Numbered from the stretch's first letter, positions 44,773 to 53,976 are shown. The stretch: 64,000 nucleotides of DNA from Rhizobium gallicum bv. gallicum R602sp (GCF_000816845.1 NZ_CP006880.1:558001-622000); one strand, 5' to 3'. Notes: generated by a model from the sequence alone, not told the origin. A program made the numbers and translations.

Positions 44773-45130
44773 AGATGGCTCTTCAGAAAAGGGGCCGTGA
44801 GGGGCTTGGCAGCGATGGCGGGCTATTGCATGAGGACCTAACTACTCCTCAGGTCCCTTGCGTCAAGCAACGATTTGAGCGCTACCCGGCTGCGCAGCAA
44901 TATCTATTCTTGCCGATCATCGCCTCCTGTTCGCACGCAAACGGAGACGTGTTGGATTTCAGTTGCGATGAACCATTGAGTTGCTGACCAAAATGAGGTG
45001 CGAAAGCACCATAGATCGCAAGTGAATCGCCGCTTTCGACTGACAGACTGACGTCAGCTTGGAGATGCGTTTTAAGCGCGCGGATGACCGAACGAAGCCA
45101 AACGCCTCGACATTACGCGTCACCGATCAA
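44773..45130. other. Upstream region of the DHA2 exporter, with two small dyads
   Basis: This 358-base gap lies upstream of the exporter gene and downstream of the cupin gene. GGACCT at 44834-44839 and AGGTCC at 44851-44856 form a dyad around 11 bases. A GGTGC-GAAA-GCACC hairpin at about 44997-45010 has a stable GNRA loop and may end the cupin transcript. No gene is seen. Confidence 0.45.
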
Positions 45131-45628
45131 TCACGCGCGGTGGATTGGATCAATCCAGCGGACCTCTTCCGGCTTTTCGACCGGTTCGATATCAAGGTTG
45201 ACGACCACTGGTTCCTGGCCCGAGCGGACGAGGACGCATTCCAGGGTCTCGTCCCGACTGGCGTTGATTTCTTGATGGGGAACGAATGGCGGTACGTAGA
45301 TGAAATCGCCAGGACCAGCTTCGGCCGTATACTGAAGCTCCTCTCCCCACCTCATCCGGGCTTTGCCCTTGACCACGTAGATGATGCTTTCGAGATCGCC
45401 GTGATGGTGAGCGCCGGTCTTGGCATTGGCATGGATCGTCACAGTGCCGGCCCAGATCTTCTCCGCCCCGGCGCGCGCCTTGCTGACGGCGGTGGCGCGG
45501 TTCATGCCAGGTGTCTGCGCCGTATTCGGATCGAGCGAATTGCCGGGAATGACCTTAACACCATTCTCGCGCCAGTGGTCTTGCGCATGTTGGCGCTGGT
45601 TGTCGTCGTGATTGTGGTCGTGAGTCAC
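45131..45628 (-). CDS. Cupin domain protein
   Basis: A 165-residue single-domain cupin. The first metal motif is GAHHHGDLESIIYVVKGKARM (His, His and Glu in the usual spacing), and the second is PGDFIYVPPFVPHQEIN. The N terminus is His/Asp-rich (THDHNHDDNQRQH) and might bind extra metal. Start is GTG with a weak ribosome site. Related proteins bind a metal and a small ligand; the substrate is unknown. Confidence 0.88.
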   Translation of the reverse strand: MTHDHNHDDNQRQHAQDHWRENGVKVIPGNSLDPNTAQTPGMNRATAVSKARAGAEKIWAGTVTIHANAKTGAHHHGDLESIIYVVKGKARMRWGEELQYTAEAGPGDFIYVPPFVPHQEINASRDETLECVLVRSGQEPVVVNLDIEPVEKPEEVRWIDPIHRA

Positions 45629-45672
45629 TCTATTCTCGATTCTCGTCTGTTTTGGGATCTGGTTTGCTCAGG

Positions 45673-46103
45673 TCAGGCGGCCGCCCGTAGGTTGAGTTTG
45701 CGAACAGCGTCGATGACATCGGCAGGCTCGATGCGGACCAGCCAGTGGGCTCTTTCATCTGATCGATAACCATGGTCGCCTGCATTGGCAGTTCCCAGTG
45801 CCGGTACACCGTTCACCTCGCCGATCGGAGAACCACTGGCGATCGAAGACCGCTTCTCTGGTTCGTCGAGAGTGTAGAGGATACCGAAGCGGTGACCAAG
45901 CCTATTGTCCGTATCGCTGGCGTTTGGAAATCGAACTTGTGGCGGTCGTCAATTTCGATCCGCCTTAATCAGTGCGAATGGTTCGACGGTATCGCCGGCC
46001 TTGACGAGACCGTCGCGGCTGCTCGTGTCCAGTTTATCGGGCACCATCTGGTGCGTCGGCAGCTCACGTCTTACCGAAATCGAGCCGTCGCGGCACTATG
46101 GCA
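45673..46103 (-). pseudogene. Peroxiredoxin-like (AhpC/TSA) gene remnant lacking the active site
   Basis: Reading leftward, one frame gives DKLDTSSRDGLVKAGDTVEPFALIKADRN and a stop, which fits the N terminus of peroxiredoxin-like proteins (LKAGD..P.F.L.). A second frame gives FPNASDTDNRLGHRFGILYTLDEPEKR, then VNGVPALG and HWLVRIEPADVIDAVRKLNL, which fits the C-terminal part. The stretch between, which should contain the FYRGGWCPYC active site, is absent. The gene thus has an internal deletion plus stop codons. Confidence 0.6.
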
Positions 46104-46355
46104 GCCGCTTCGTGATCGCCCGCCGGATCACGCTCGGGGAATCGATGCCGCCGCTCTCCTCCAGACGGATCGCGGATCGACAGCACCATCGTCTGCGCCG
46201 GCCTCGATCCCGGCATCACCCGCCGGCACATGACCTGACCGCGAGACTAGCAGAAACCACGCCGGCCGGCATGCGCCCGTGCTGCTCCATTTGGTGCTTG
46301 CAGGATCGGACTGCCGTTCCTATCTCAATTGCGGGAGCGTAAGAGGAGTGAAAAA

Positions 46356-46622
46356 ATGGCCCCGTCATCAGTTGAACCTTCCTGTTACGAAATCGAGATA
46401 TTGCCGCCGCAACGACGCGGGCGGTCGCAGAGTTCCTTTATCTGTCTATGTTGCCAGCGCAGCCGCCGAAGCCAGCTTATGGACCCGGACGGCTGCGGAA
46501 TCTGCGACGATTGCCTGCGCCCTGGCCTGCTTCCTGAACTCCCTTCTGCAGTTCGCAGCACGATGTTCTGCGAGACGGTCGCCCTATCACGTGCAAGGGT
46601 GGAGAGAACAACTAAAAGATGA
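46356..46622 (+). CDS. Possible small zinc-binding protein
   Basis: An 88-codon frame with an excellent ribosome site (GAGGAG seven bases before the ATG). It reads MAPSSVEPSCYEIEILPPQRRG and contains two cysteine clusters, CLCC and CGICDDC, about 18 residues apart, which could form a zinc ribbon. The C-terminal third has no clear features. No family is recognised. It lies between decayed DNA and cspA, so it may be a remnant, but the ribosome site argues for translation. Confidence 0.45.
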   Translation: MAPSSVEPSCYEIEILPPQRRGRSQSSFICLCCQRSRRSQLMDPDGCGICDDCLRPGLLPELPSAVRSTMFCETVALSRARVERTTKR

Positions 46623-46648
46623 CGGGTACCTCAACGGCAAACTAATAG

Positions 46649-46677
46649 TTGACGATGCGGCTCAGGTCAGTTATATG
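46649..46677 (+). promoter_or_regulatory. Probable cspA promoter
   Basis: TTGACG at 46649-46654 is followed after 16-17 bases by TTATATG (46671-46677), a good sigma-70-type pair. Transcription from about 46684 would give cspA a leader of roughly 135 bases, the long 5' untranslated region typical of cold-shock genes. Confidence 0.5.
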
Positions 46678-46819
46678 ACTGATTGTCGAATTTTGCTTGC
46701 TAGCTTGGTTATCGCGCGATTGGCACCGCGGCCTGAACGAACTTCCTTTCAAAAATCGCTATCCCATCCGCGTCGCTTTGGCGCTGCGGTTCTTCAATAT
46801 TGCTATGAAAGGGTTCATC

Positions 46820-47029
46820 ATGACCACTGGCACAGTTAAATGGTTCAATTCCACCAAGGGCTTCGGCTTCATTCAGCCGGACAATGGCGGCGCTGATGCC
46901 TTCGTTCACATCTCTGCCGTCGAGCGTGCCGGAATGCGCGAACTCGTCGAGGGCCAGAAGATTGGTTTCGATCTCGAGCGCGACAACAAGTCGGGCAAGA
47001 TGTCGGCCTGCAATCTTCAGAACGCTTAA
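46820..47029 (+). CDS. cspA: Cold-shock protein, CspA family
   Basis: A 69-residue single cold-shock domain: [22 protein letters not shown] carries RNP1 (KGFGFI) and [13 protein letters not shown] carries RNP2 (VHIS). It binds single-stranded RNA or DNA as a chaperone. The ATG at 46820 has AAGGG upstream. A long leader and a perfect terminator frame the gene as a single transcript. Rhizobia carry many csp paralogues. Confidence 0.96.
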   Translation: MTTGTVKWFNSTKGFGFIQPDNGGADAFVHISAVERAGMRELVEGQKIGFDLERDNKSGKMSACNLQNA

Positions 47030-47094
47030 ATCGATATCTGCTTTCCTTTGACCACGGATGTACTGGCACTGCCGGAAGCAGGTTATCAATTCGG

Positions 47095-47120
47095 GGCCAG
47101 GCGATTTGCCTGGCCTTTTT
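47095..47120 (+). terminator. Rho-independent terminator of cspA
   Basis: A perfect 8-base stem GGCCAGGC (47095-47102) and GCCTGGCC (47108-47115), loop GATTT, followed directly by TTTTT. It lies 65 bases after the cspA stop. Confidence 0.9.
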
Positions 47121-47157
47121 GCTTCGCTCGCACGTCGAGCCTGCCCTTGGAGCCACA

Positions 47158-47382
47158 ATGACAGAGACCTACAGCAAATCTCGCCAACAGGCGGAGATTG
47201 CCTTCGATAATATCCAGACGCAGTTCTTCGCAAAGAACAAGGCGGTCGAAGAGCTCGACTCCGTTGCCAAGTCCCGGGAGGCGAAGACCTTAAGGCTTCG
47301 TGAGGCGCGCCTTGCAAGGGAACTCGATGACCGCGTGTTGGCGACCTCCGCCCTACTTGCAAAACGCGCCAAGGCCAGATGA
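47158..47382 (+). CDS. Small rhizobial helical protein downstream of cspA
   Basis: A 74-residue, highly charged, helical protein: MTETYSKSRQQAEIAFDNIQTQFFAKNKAVEELDSVAKSREAKTLRLREARLARELDDR. Similar small proteins occur beside csp genes in Rhizobiaceae as far as I recall; none has a known function. The cspA terminator lies between, so it is expressed by read-through or its own promoter. The ATG at 47158 lacks a strong ribosome site. Confidence 0.65.
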   Translation: MTETYSKSRQQAEIAFDNIQTQFFAKNKAVEELDSVAKSREAKTLRLREARLARELDDRVLATSALLAKRAKAR

Positions 47383-47866
47383 CCGCTATCACACCCCCAT
47401 TTGGCTTATGTTTGGAAGAACGCCAGAAATAACGAGTTTTCAGACCGGCGCGCTCCGAAGCTGCGAGGGCCAAGTCAGCTCAGCTTAACGCATATCGTGT
47501 CGCAAAGACTGTGGCCGGGCCAGTCGGGTGGCAAGGCAAACCAAGCGCACGATTGCTGCGGCAGGGGGTGCCCGACGCCTCCAGCGCACGCGACTGAAGC
47601 TCAATGAGCGGAGTTCGATGGAAGCAGCTGGCTGCTGCGCTAGCCGAAAATCATACCCGGGAGAGCCGAAAAGGCTCATATCGCACGGGTTATTGAAGAT
47701 GAGGGCCCCGAAAGGCCAAACGCGATCGTCGGTATGCCAGCCAAGGCAAAACAACGTCCTGTCCTGAACGTGAAGCACCCTTGAGATGCACTTGTGCGGT
47801 TGAAGGGGCACCAACTGCATTGGCCAGAGGCATGCTGACAGTTCACTCACACCAAAGGAAGCTTCA
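47383..47866. other. Intergenic region, nothing firmly identified
   Basis: About 480 bases. A GTG frame at 47528-47767 (79 codons, basic) has no ribosome site and no family; I do not call it. No terminator or element end is seen. AAGGAA at the end is the ribosome site of the next gene. Confidence 0.4.
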
Positions 47867-48142
47867 ATGGCACAGGACACGAATGAACTTCAGTCGATCA
47901 ATACGGCCTGGCAGATCGCTATCCAGGAAATTCTGCGGATGGTTATCAGAGACATGTATCACGGTGGCGGCGAGGCTTCATTCAAGACGCATATCAAGCG
48001 TATCGAAGAGGCAGCCGTGGACAGCATTTACACGGACCTGAGGCTGCGGGGGACAGATGAATGGACCGAAGTCCTGGTCAAGGAAAGGGCGAGTAATTTC
48101 GTTACGACCCTGTTGACCTCGTTTACATATGATCGGGCATGA
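47867..48142 (+). CDS. Hypothetical small protein
   Basis: A 91-residue soluble protein with AAGGAAG before its ATG. The sequence (MAQDTNELQSINTAWQIAIQEILRMVIRDMYHGGG...) is helical with no cofactor motif, transmembrane helix or known DNA-binding motif. Codon use matches real genes. I do not recognise the family. It precedes the erythritol locus but is convergent with it. Confidence 0.65.
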   Translation: MAQDTNELQSINTAWQIAIQEILRMVIRDMYHGGGEASFKTHIKRIEEAAVDSIYTDLRLRGTDEWTEVLVKERASNFVTTLLTSFTYDRA

Positions 48143-48400
48143 GAATAACTGCTGGCATCACCAGCCAGCTCTGCCGTAAGCAGTCGGGGAGCAAACGAGC
48201 TGATGTCATCCTCTTTGGCTAAGCCGGCCACGCGGCCTGTGAGCTGCTTCTGAAATAGTCTGCAACGATCGTCGGTCAGGCGGATGCGGAAGTGGAAAGC
48301 ACGGCTTCCCGATCGTCGTAACATGCCCATGGCGGCCCCTGCCGCTCTGACGATCGGGGCGTTGGGCAATGTCCGGATCCGGCTCCATTGTCTGCATGGA

Positions 48401-48856
48401 TTAACAGGCCTTGTACTTCGCGTCGAGATCATCCATGGCTTTGACATTGCCGGCAGACCGACCGTTCTCGTCGAAGGCATGGGCAAGAAACGCATCAGCG
48501 ATCGACTTTGCAAGCTCCGTTCCGATGACGCGGGCTCCCATCGTGATAATCTGCGCATTATTGGAAAGTGCGGCGCGCTCGGCAGAATAGGTGTCATGCG
48601 TCAGCGCGGCGCGGATACCCGGAACCTTGTTGGCCGAGATGCAGACTCCGATGCCGGTGCCGCAAACGAGGATCGCTTTGTGGTAGGTGCCGTCGATGAC
48701 ACCCGAGGCGACGCGGTCCGAGAGGTTGGCGTAGAACGGATCGGCACCGGCGCTGGTGCGCGAGACTTCGTGCACGTCGAAGCGGTCTTTCAGATGGTCG
48801 GCCAGAACTTTGGCGAGGCCCTCGCCGGCGCTGTCTCCTGCAATGGCAAGCTTCAT
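48401..48856 (-). CDS. rpiB: D-erythrulose-4-phosphate isomerase (RpiB/EryI)
   Basis: A 151-residue RpiB/LacAB-family isomerase. The family active-site stretch is [25 protein letters not shown], with Cys as catalytic base, and the phosphate-binding segment [21 protein letters not shown] follows. In Brucella the homologue EryI converts D-erythrulose 4-phosphate to D-erythrose 4-phosphate, the last step of erythritol use. It lies 12 bases after tpiB in the same operon, supporting this role rather than ribose-5-phosphate isomerase. Confidence 0.93.
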   Translation of the reverse strand: MKLAIAGDSAGEGLAKVLADHLKDRFDVHEVSRTSAGADPFYANLSDRVASGVIDGTYHKAILVCGTGIGVCISANKVPGIRAALTHDTYSAERAALSNNAQIITMGARVIGTELAKSIADAFLAHAFDENGRSAGNVKAMDDLDAKYKAC

Positions 48857-48868
48857 ATTTCTTTCTCC

Positions 48869-49639
48869 TCAGAGTTTGGCGGCGCATTTTGTCAGGATGT
48901 CGAGGTAGCCTTCGACATTCCAGGCCGAACGGCCGATGAAGAGCCCGTTGATATGTGGGCTCACGATCAGTTCTTCGCAGTTCCGTGGGTTGACTGACCC
49001 GCCGTAAAGGCAGGGGATCTTCCGGCCGAGCACAGCTTCGGCAACGGCGATTATTTCAGATTGGCGGGCATCCGCGTAATCCGCGGTCGCCGGAATGCCG
49101 TTTTCGCCGATCGCCCAGACGGGCTCGTAGGCCAGAAGGATCTCGGCGCTCCTCTGGTCGCTCGAAAGTTTTGAAAGTGCGCCACGCACCTGGGCCGCTA
49201 GGATTTCGGCGGCCTTCCCGCTTTCACGGTCGGGAAGCGTCTCGCCAATACAGATCAACGGAATGAGACCGTGGCGAACGGCCGCTTCAGTCTTCAGGCC
49301 AACTGTCTCGTCGGTCTCTCCAAAATGTTCGCGCCGCTCTGAATGGCCGAGCTCGACGAGATCGAGATCGCAGTCCTTCAGCATCACCGGCGAGACTTCG
49401 CCCGTCCAGGCTCCCTGGTCGGCCCAGTGCATGTTCTGCGCGCCGACCTTCACGGACGTCCTGGCAAGCATTGCCTTGACCTCGCGTACCGCCGTGAAGG
49501 GCGGAATCACGAAGCGCTGGATGCGCGGGTCGCGCGCGGCATCCGCGGCTTCGAGGCCGCGCGCGAAATGTTGAGCTTGCGCAAGCGTCTTGTTCATCTT
49601 CCAGCTGGTGCCAATCCAGAAGCGCGGTTTTTCGGTCAT
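48869..49639 (-). CDS. tpiB: L-erythrulose-1-phosphate isomerase (TpiB/EryH)
   Basis: A 256-residue triose-phosphate-isomerase-family barrel. Lys is in GTSWKMNKT, the catalytic His in ELGHSERREHFGE, Glu in LAYEPVWAIG, and the phosphate loops in YGGSVNPRN and GLFIGRSAW. In Brucella the homologue EryH (TpiA2) converts L-erythrulose 1-phosphate to D-erythrulose 4-phosphate. The first-strand GTSWKMNKT in place of GNWKMN is typical of this subgroup. The start overlaps the eryR stop by four bases, and rpiB follows. Confidence 0.94.
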   Translation of the reverse strand: MTEKPRFWIGTSWKMNKTLAQAQHFARGLEAADAARDPRIQRFVIPPFTAVREVKAMLARTSVKVGAQNMHWADQGAWTGEVSPVMLKDCDLDLVELGHSERREHFGETDETVGLKTEAAVRHGLIPLICIGETLPDRESGKAAEILAAQVRGALSKLSSDQRSAEILLAYEPVWAIGENGIPATADYADARQSEIIAVAEAVLGRKIPCLYGGSVNPRNCEELIVSPHINGLFIGRSAWNVEGYLDILTKCAAKL

Positions 49640-50412
49640 GTCGGATCCTGCGTTGATGCAATGGTGAGCGTAATGCCCGCCTGCTCGAATTCCTCCAGGA
49701 AGGCAGCATCCGGTGCAATGTCGGTTATAACGGCGTCGAAGTCGGCGAGATCCGCCATGACATGCAGTGCGGTGTGGCCAATGCGCTGGTGGTTGACCAG
49801 GAGGCAGGTCCTGGCCGACGACGCGATCATCGCCCGCTTGGCGCGCACGACGTTGTCGTCCATGTGGTAGGCGAGCCTGCCGCTGACGGCCGGCGTGGAA
49901 ATGAACGCGATGTCGGCCCTCAGGCGCGACAGTGCCTCTTCGGTGACGACGCCGAGATAGGCGTTGAACTTTGCCGAATAGATGCCCCCGAGCGCGATCA
50001 GCGTGATGGCGCTTTCGCCTTTCAACCGCTCCATGATCGCCGCGTTGTTGGTGATCAACGTCAGCGGACGCTTCTGCAGCAACATTTCCCCGAGCACGGC
50101 CGCCATCGAGCCATCGTTTACCATCACGGTCATTCCCGGCTCGACCAGTTCCAGCGCGGTCTGCGCCATTGCGAGCTTGGCCTCGGTGCCCAGGCGCTCG
50201 CGAATGCGAAAGTCGCTTTCGAATTGCATTCCGGCGTCGATGGTAGCGCCGCCGCGAACCTTGCGGAGCACACCCGCCTGCTCGAGATCGTCGAGATCGC
50301 GATGGATCGTCATCTTCGACACGGCGAAGCGATCGGCAAGGTCGTCGAGATCGACGGTCTTGTTTTCGACAAGCAGGTTGACGATCAACTGCTGCCGCTC
50401 TTCCCGCCTCAT
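49636..50412 (-). CDS. eryR: DeoR family regulator of erythritol genes (EryR)
   Basis: A 258-residue DeoR-type repressor with an N-terminal helix-turn-helix (ERQQLIVNLLVENKTVDLDDLADRFAVSKMTIHRDLDDLEQAGVLRKVRGGA) and a sugar-phosphate-binding domain (VNDGSMAAVL, ITNNAAIMERL, FISTPAVSG). It overlaps tpiB by four bases, as eryR does in Sinorhizobium. It probably controls tpiB-rpiB and itself in response to an erythritol intermediate. Its upstream gap has two dyads that may be operators. Confidence 0.92.
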   Translation of the reverse strand: MRREERQQLIVNLLVENKTVDLDDLADRFAVSKMTIHRDLDDLEQAGVLRKVRGGATIDAGMQFESDFRIRERLGTEAKLAMAQTALELVEPGMTVMVNDGSMAAVLGEMLLQKRPLTLITNNAAIMERLKGESAITLIALGGIYSAKFNAYLGVVTEEALSRLRADIAFISTPAVSGRLAYHMDDNVVRAKRAMIASSARTCLLVNHQRIGHTALHVMADLADFDAVITDIAPDAAFLEEFEQAGITLTIASTQDPT

Positions 50413-50430
50413 ACCCAGTCTCCGCCCGCG

Positions 50431-50458
50431 TTTGATATCAAAATAACGAATATTTCGT
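50431..50458. promoter_or_regulatory. Two palindromes upstream of eryR
   Basis: TTTGATATCAAA at 50431-50442 is a perfect 12-base palindrome, and ACGAA-TAT-TTCGT at 50446-50458 is a second dyad. Both lie 19-46 bases upstream of the eryR start in an AT-rich 100-base gap. The ten bases TTTTGATATC also occur upstream of eryA at 55745-55754, suggesting a shared operator for EryR or EryD. Confidence 0.5.
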
Positions 50459-50512
50459 GATAATCAACAAGAACCGTGTTATCTTGCGTCCAAAACTTGT
50501 TGTCTTGATATG

Positions 50513-51448
50513 CTACTCTAACAGTGCCTGCGCGGTTCGCTCGTCCGTTATAAGCCCGAAAAGGCGGCGGCTGTTGAGGATTGCCCGGATGGCCGGCACC
50601 TTCGCCCGTCCGCCCGCCAGTGCCACAAGCCGCTCGCTCGTGGTTTTGGGGAATGACGCGGAGAGCGTGCGCGCTGTTAGCGTCGTCTCAAGGATATGGC
50701 CGTCTGCGTCGAAAAAGTGCCCGAGGATTTCGCCGACACCGCCTGCGGCGGCAATGTCCTCCATTTCACGGGGCTCAACCACACCGGACAAAACAAGCTG
50801 CGCCTCTGCATCGACCGTTCCCAGGCCAACGAGCTTCAGATCGGCATTGTTGGCCAGATCGAAAACTTCTTTGACGGCACGCTGCGCCTTCAATACTTCG
50901 CGGTCCTCGCCGGTATTGGCGAAGAAGGGAACCGGCATGACATAGGCATGGGTACCGGTCTTTTCGGCGATGCGGTGCATCACGTCATAGGGATTGGCGC
51001 CGTAGTTTCGTGTCAGGCCGCCAAGCAACGAGACGAAGCGCAGGCCCTTCGCGTTCACCCTCGGCATATACTGGACGGCGGCTGAAAGCGTGCGGCCGTG
51101 ACCAAGGCCGATGACCGCATTGTCGCCGCGCTCGATCTCGCGCTTGAGATAGCCGGCGCCCGCATGGCCGAGAGCACGAAGCGGTAAGCCTTCCTCGCCG
51201 AGATCGGGTGCGACCTCGCAATATTGAAGCCCGAACCGTTCGGAAAGCCGCATCTCCAGCTCGACGCATTCGACGATATCCCCGTCGATGGTGACTTTAA
51301 CGACGCCATCGGCAACCGCTCTCGCGATCAGGCGATGCGCCTTCACCGATGGCACGCCGAGGCGACGGGCGACGTCGGACTGCGTTAGCCCGCCCGCATA
51401 GTGAAGCCAGGCAGCACGCACGGCCAGCGTATCATCGGCGTCGGTCAT
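50513..51448 (-). CDS. eryD: SorC/DeoR-type regulator of erythritol catabolism (EryD)
   Basis: A 311-residue regulator with an N-terminal sigma-factor-like helix-turn-helix (LTQSDVARRLGVPSVKAHRLIARAVADGVV) and a C-terminal SorC sugar-phosphate-binding domain (VIGLGHGRTLSAAVQYMP, LVGLGTVDAEAQLV). In Brucella EryD represses the ery operon and is released by erythritol. It is fourth in eryABCD, 72 bases after eryC. I use the ATG at 51448, with AAGGG seven bases upstream, rather than the adjacent GTG. Confidence 0.94.
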   Translation of the reverse strand: MTDADDTLAVRAAWLHYAGGLTQSDVARRLGVPSVKAHRLIARAVADGVVKVTIDGDIVECVELEMRLSERFGLQYCEVAPDLGEEGLPLRALGHAGAGYLKREIERGDNAVIGLGHGRTLSAAVQYMPRVNAKGLRFVSLLGGLTRNYGANPYDVMHRIAEKTGTHAYVMPVPFFANTGEDREVLKAQRAVKEVFDLANNADLKLVGLGTVDAEAQLVLSGVVEPREMEDIAAAGGVGEILGHFFDADGHILETTLTARTLSASFPKTTSERLVALAGGRAKVPAIRAILNSRRLFGLITDERTAQALLE

Positions 51449-51520
51449 CACGGTTCCCTTTCGAATGTCACAGGCGGCGATTGCGCCGCATCGCAGTGCT
51501 GCCTTTTAAAGATGCTCGCC

Positions 51521-52453
51521 TTAGATGTTCAAGTCGGCGACGCCAGTGTCGATATGCGGCGCCCAGAAGGCGACGCTTTCGGCGATCTGCGGGATGACCT
51601 GACGATCGTTCGGCTCTCGTTCCTTGAAGGAGAGTTCCAGACAAATTTCGTTGTCCTTCGCCCCACCTTCGGCAAGTGCCTGGAGCAGAGGCGCAGGCTG
51701 AATGCGGCCTCTAGCATTGAATTCTGCAGTAAAGGGCCGGTGTCCGCCCTTGTCCATCAGGCTCTGCTTGATGTGGATGATCGGCGATACCGGCGGGACG
51801 GCGCGTGCCCAGGCATAGGGGTTGTAGTCGTCGGGGTTGGCGGAGGTGATGTCGCCATGATCGATATCCGCCATCATCCACATCGGGACGGCCAATTCGG
51901 CGGCTGCCAGCCGCTTCTGAAGCGACCGGCATGCGGCAATCGTCTCGCCGAACTCGCGACCGATGCTCATCGGTTCCCAGAAGATGTAGGAAAGGCCTGA
52001 AGCGCGTGCGTGGTCGGCTATCTCGGCCCAGCAGTCGATCGCGATCTTGACCAGTTCCTCGCGTCTGACCGGATCGTCGAAGTCCTTGTAGGTGAAGATT
52101 GCAAACTGCGTTCCGACGGAGTGGCCGCCGAGATCGGCGGTGATGTCGGCAAAAGTCTTGAACCAGTCGATGTAATAGCGGCGCACATCAGCATCTGGAT
52201 GTCCGAAGTGGTTGAGGCGGCCATAGGGCCCCGTCATGCCTGATGTGATCCGCACACCCGTGCGCTTCAGCGCGGCGTTCATCGTGCGCGCCAGGCGGCG
52301 GATGACGGGCGCCTGCCAGCTCGGATTGATGAATTCGTGGGTCAGCTGGAGGTCGCGGATCCTCAAGTCCCGCGCGACCGTTTCGATGAGATCGTCGGGG
52401 TCTGCGAAGCGGTTCACAAGTGGATTGGTATTGAGTGAAAGGGTCAACGCCAT
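51521..52453 (-). CDS. eryC: D-erythrulose-1-phosphate 3-epimerase (EryC)
   Basis: A 310-residue protein of the xylose-isomerase-like TIM-barrel group (sugar phosphate isomerase/epimerase). Metal-binding side chains are likely in IFWEPMSIGREFGE, MADIDHGD and ICLELSFKEREPND. In Brucella EryC converts D-erythrulose 1-phosphate to L-erythrulose 1-phosphate. AAGGA is seven bases before the ATG at 52453. It lies 11 bases after eryB. Confidence 0.93.
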   Translation of the reverse strand: MALTLSLNTNPLVNRFADPDDLIETVARDLRIRDLQLTHEFINPSWQAPVIRRLARTMNAALKRTGVRITSGMTGPYGRLNHFGHPDADVRRYYIDWFKTFADITADLGGHSVGTQFAIFTYKDFDDPVRREELVKIAIDCWAEIADHARASGLSYIFWEPMSIGREFGETIAACRSLQKRLAAAELAVPMWMMADIDHGDITSANPDDYNPYAWARAVPPVSPIIHIKQSLMDKGGHRPFTAEFNARGRIQPAPLLQALAEGGAKDNEICLELSFKEREPNDRQVIPQIAESVAFWAPHIDTGVADLNI

Positions 52454-52464
52454 GGCAATATCCT

Positions 52465-53976
52465 TCAAGCTGCGGCAAGGCGGATTGAAGCAAACCACTC
52501 GTCAAAGGCTGCACGTTCCGCTTCGCTCAGATGCAGGTAGTGCTTGGTGCGGCGATAAAGGATGTCCTCGGCCGTCGCGGCCCATTCCGTCGCAACGAGA
52601 TAGCGGGCTTCGGCCTCATAAAGCTGCCCGCCGAAATGCCGCCCGAGCCCTTGGATGCCAGTCGCCCCCGCAATCACATTCTTCGTGCGGGCGCCATAGA
52701 GACGGCCGTAGTGATGCACGAGCTTGCGCGGCATCCATGGATAGGCATCGCGCAGGCTGTTGGCGAAGGTCTCGTAGTCGGCATTCGGAATTTCGCCGCC
52801 GGGCAACGGCGCCTTCTCCGTCCAGTCCCCGCCCATGTTCGGAAAAATATGCTTGAGACGTTGCATGCCCCGTTCGGCAAGTTCACGGAATGTGGTGATC
52901 TTACCACCGAAGACGTTGAGCAGAGGGGCGCCGCCGGTCTCGTCGAGATCGAAGACATAGTCGCGGGTAACGGCGGAGGGATTGCCCTTGCCGTCGTCGA
53001 AAAGTGGACGAACGCCGGAGAAGCTGTGCAGCACATCCTCTCGGCGTAGCTTCTCCTTGAAGTAGCGATTGACCGCCTTCAGCAAATAATCGATTTCCGC
53101 ATCGTCGGCGGACACGTCCTCGGCGCGGCCTTCATAGGCGATATCGGTCGTCCCGATCAGCGCCTTGTCGCCCTCATAGGGGTTGATGAAAATGACGCGC
53201 TTGTCGTGGTTCTGGACCAGATAGGCATTGGAGCCGGCCCAGAACTTCGGCACGATGATATGGCTACCTTTCACGAGACGGACGTTGCGGCCGGAGTTCG
53301 AGCCGGTGACACGATTGATGATGTCCATCACCCAGGGGCCGGCGCAGTTGACGAGACATTTTGCGCGGAAGGTTCGCGTCTCTCCGGTGAGGCTGTTTTT
53401 CGTGGTAACGATCCAGCTGCCTCTCTCACGGCGCGCCGAGATTGCTGCCGATCGAGTGAGAATAGTAGCGCCCTTTTCCGCCGCGCTGACTGCATTCAGG
53501 ATCACGAGGCGGGCGTCATCGACCCAGCAATCGGAATACTCGAAGCCGCGCGTGTATTGATCGAGGATTGGGGTTCCCTCCGGATCGCGCAGCAGATTGA
53601 GCGTGCGTGTGCCCGGCAGTTTTTTGCGGCCGCCAAGGTGATCGTAAAGGAACAGGCCGAGCCGCACGAGCCACGCCGGACGATCCTGCGGGCTGTGCGG
53701 CAGGACGAAGCGCATCGGCCAGATAATATGCGGCGCGGCATTGAGCAACACTTCACGCTCGATTAGCGCCTCGCGCACCAGGCGGAATTCGTAGTATTCG
53801 AGATAACGCAGACCGCCATGCACCAGTTTGCCCGAACGAGACGAGGTTCCCTGTGCCAAATCGTCCTTATCGCACAGCGCGACTTTCAGCCCGCGGCCCG
53901 CAGCATCGCGTGCGATTCCCGCGCCATTGATGCCTCCGCCGATGACGAAGAGATCCAGGAGGTCGGGTTCAGTCAT
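52465..53976 (-). CDS. eryB: D-erythritol-1-phosphate dehydrogenase (EryB, GlpD family)
   Basis: A 503-residue FAD enzyme of the aerobic glycerol-3-phosphate dehydrogenase family. The dinucleotide motif is LFVIGGGINGAGIARDAAGRG at the N terminus; SSRSGKLVHGGLRYLEYYEF and FSGVRPLFDD are further family stretches. It oxidises D-erythritol 1-phosphate to D-erythrulose 1-phosphate at the membrane, passing electrons to quinone. AAGGAG is six bases before the ATG at 53976. A second member of this family begins at 63354. Confidence 0.95.
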   Translation of the reverse strand: MTEPDLLDLFVIGGGINGAGIARDAAGRGLKVALCDKDDLAQGTSSRSGKLVHGGLRYLEYYEFRLVREALIEREVLLNAAPHIIWPMRFVLPHSPQDRPAWLVRLGLFLYDHLGGRKKLPGTRTLNLLRDPEGTPILDQYTRGFEYSDCWVDDARLVILNAVSAAEKGATILTRSAAISARRERGSWIVTTKNSLTGETRTFRAKCLVNCAGPWVMDIINRVTGSNSGRNVRLVKGSHIIVPKFWAGSNAYLVQNHDKRVIFINPYEGDKALIGTTDIAYEGRAEDVSADDAEIDYLLKAVNRYFKEKLRREDVLHSFSGVRPLFDDGKGNPSAVTRDYVFDLDETGGAPLLNVFGGKITTFRELAERGMQRLKHIFPNMGGDWTEKAPLPGGEIPNADYETFANSLRDAYPWMPRKLVHHYGRLYGARTKNVIAGATGIQGLGRHFGGQLYEAEARYLVATEWAATAEDILYRRTKHYLHLSEAERAAFDEWFASIRLAAA

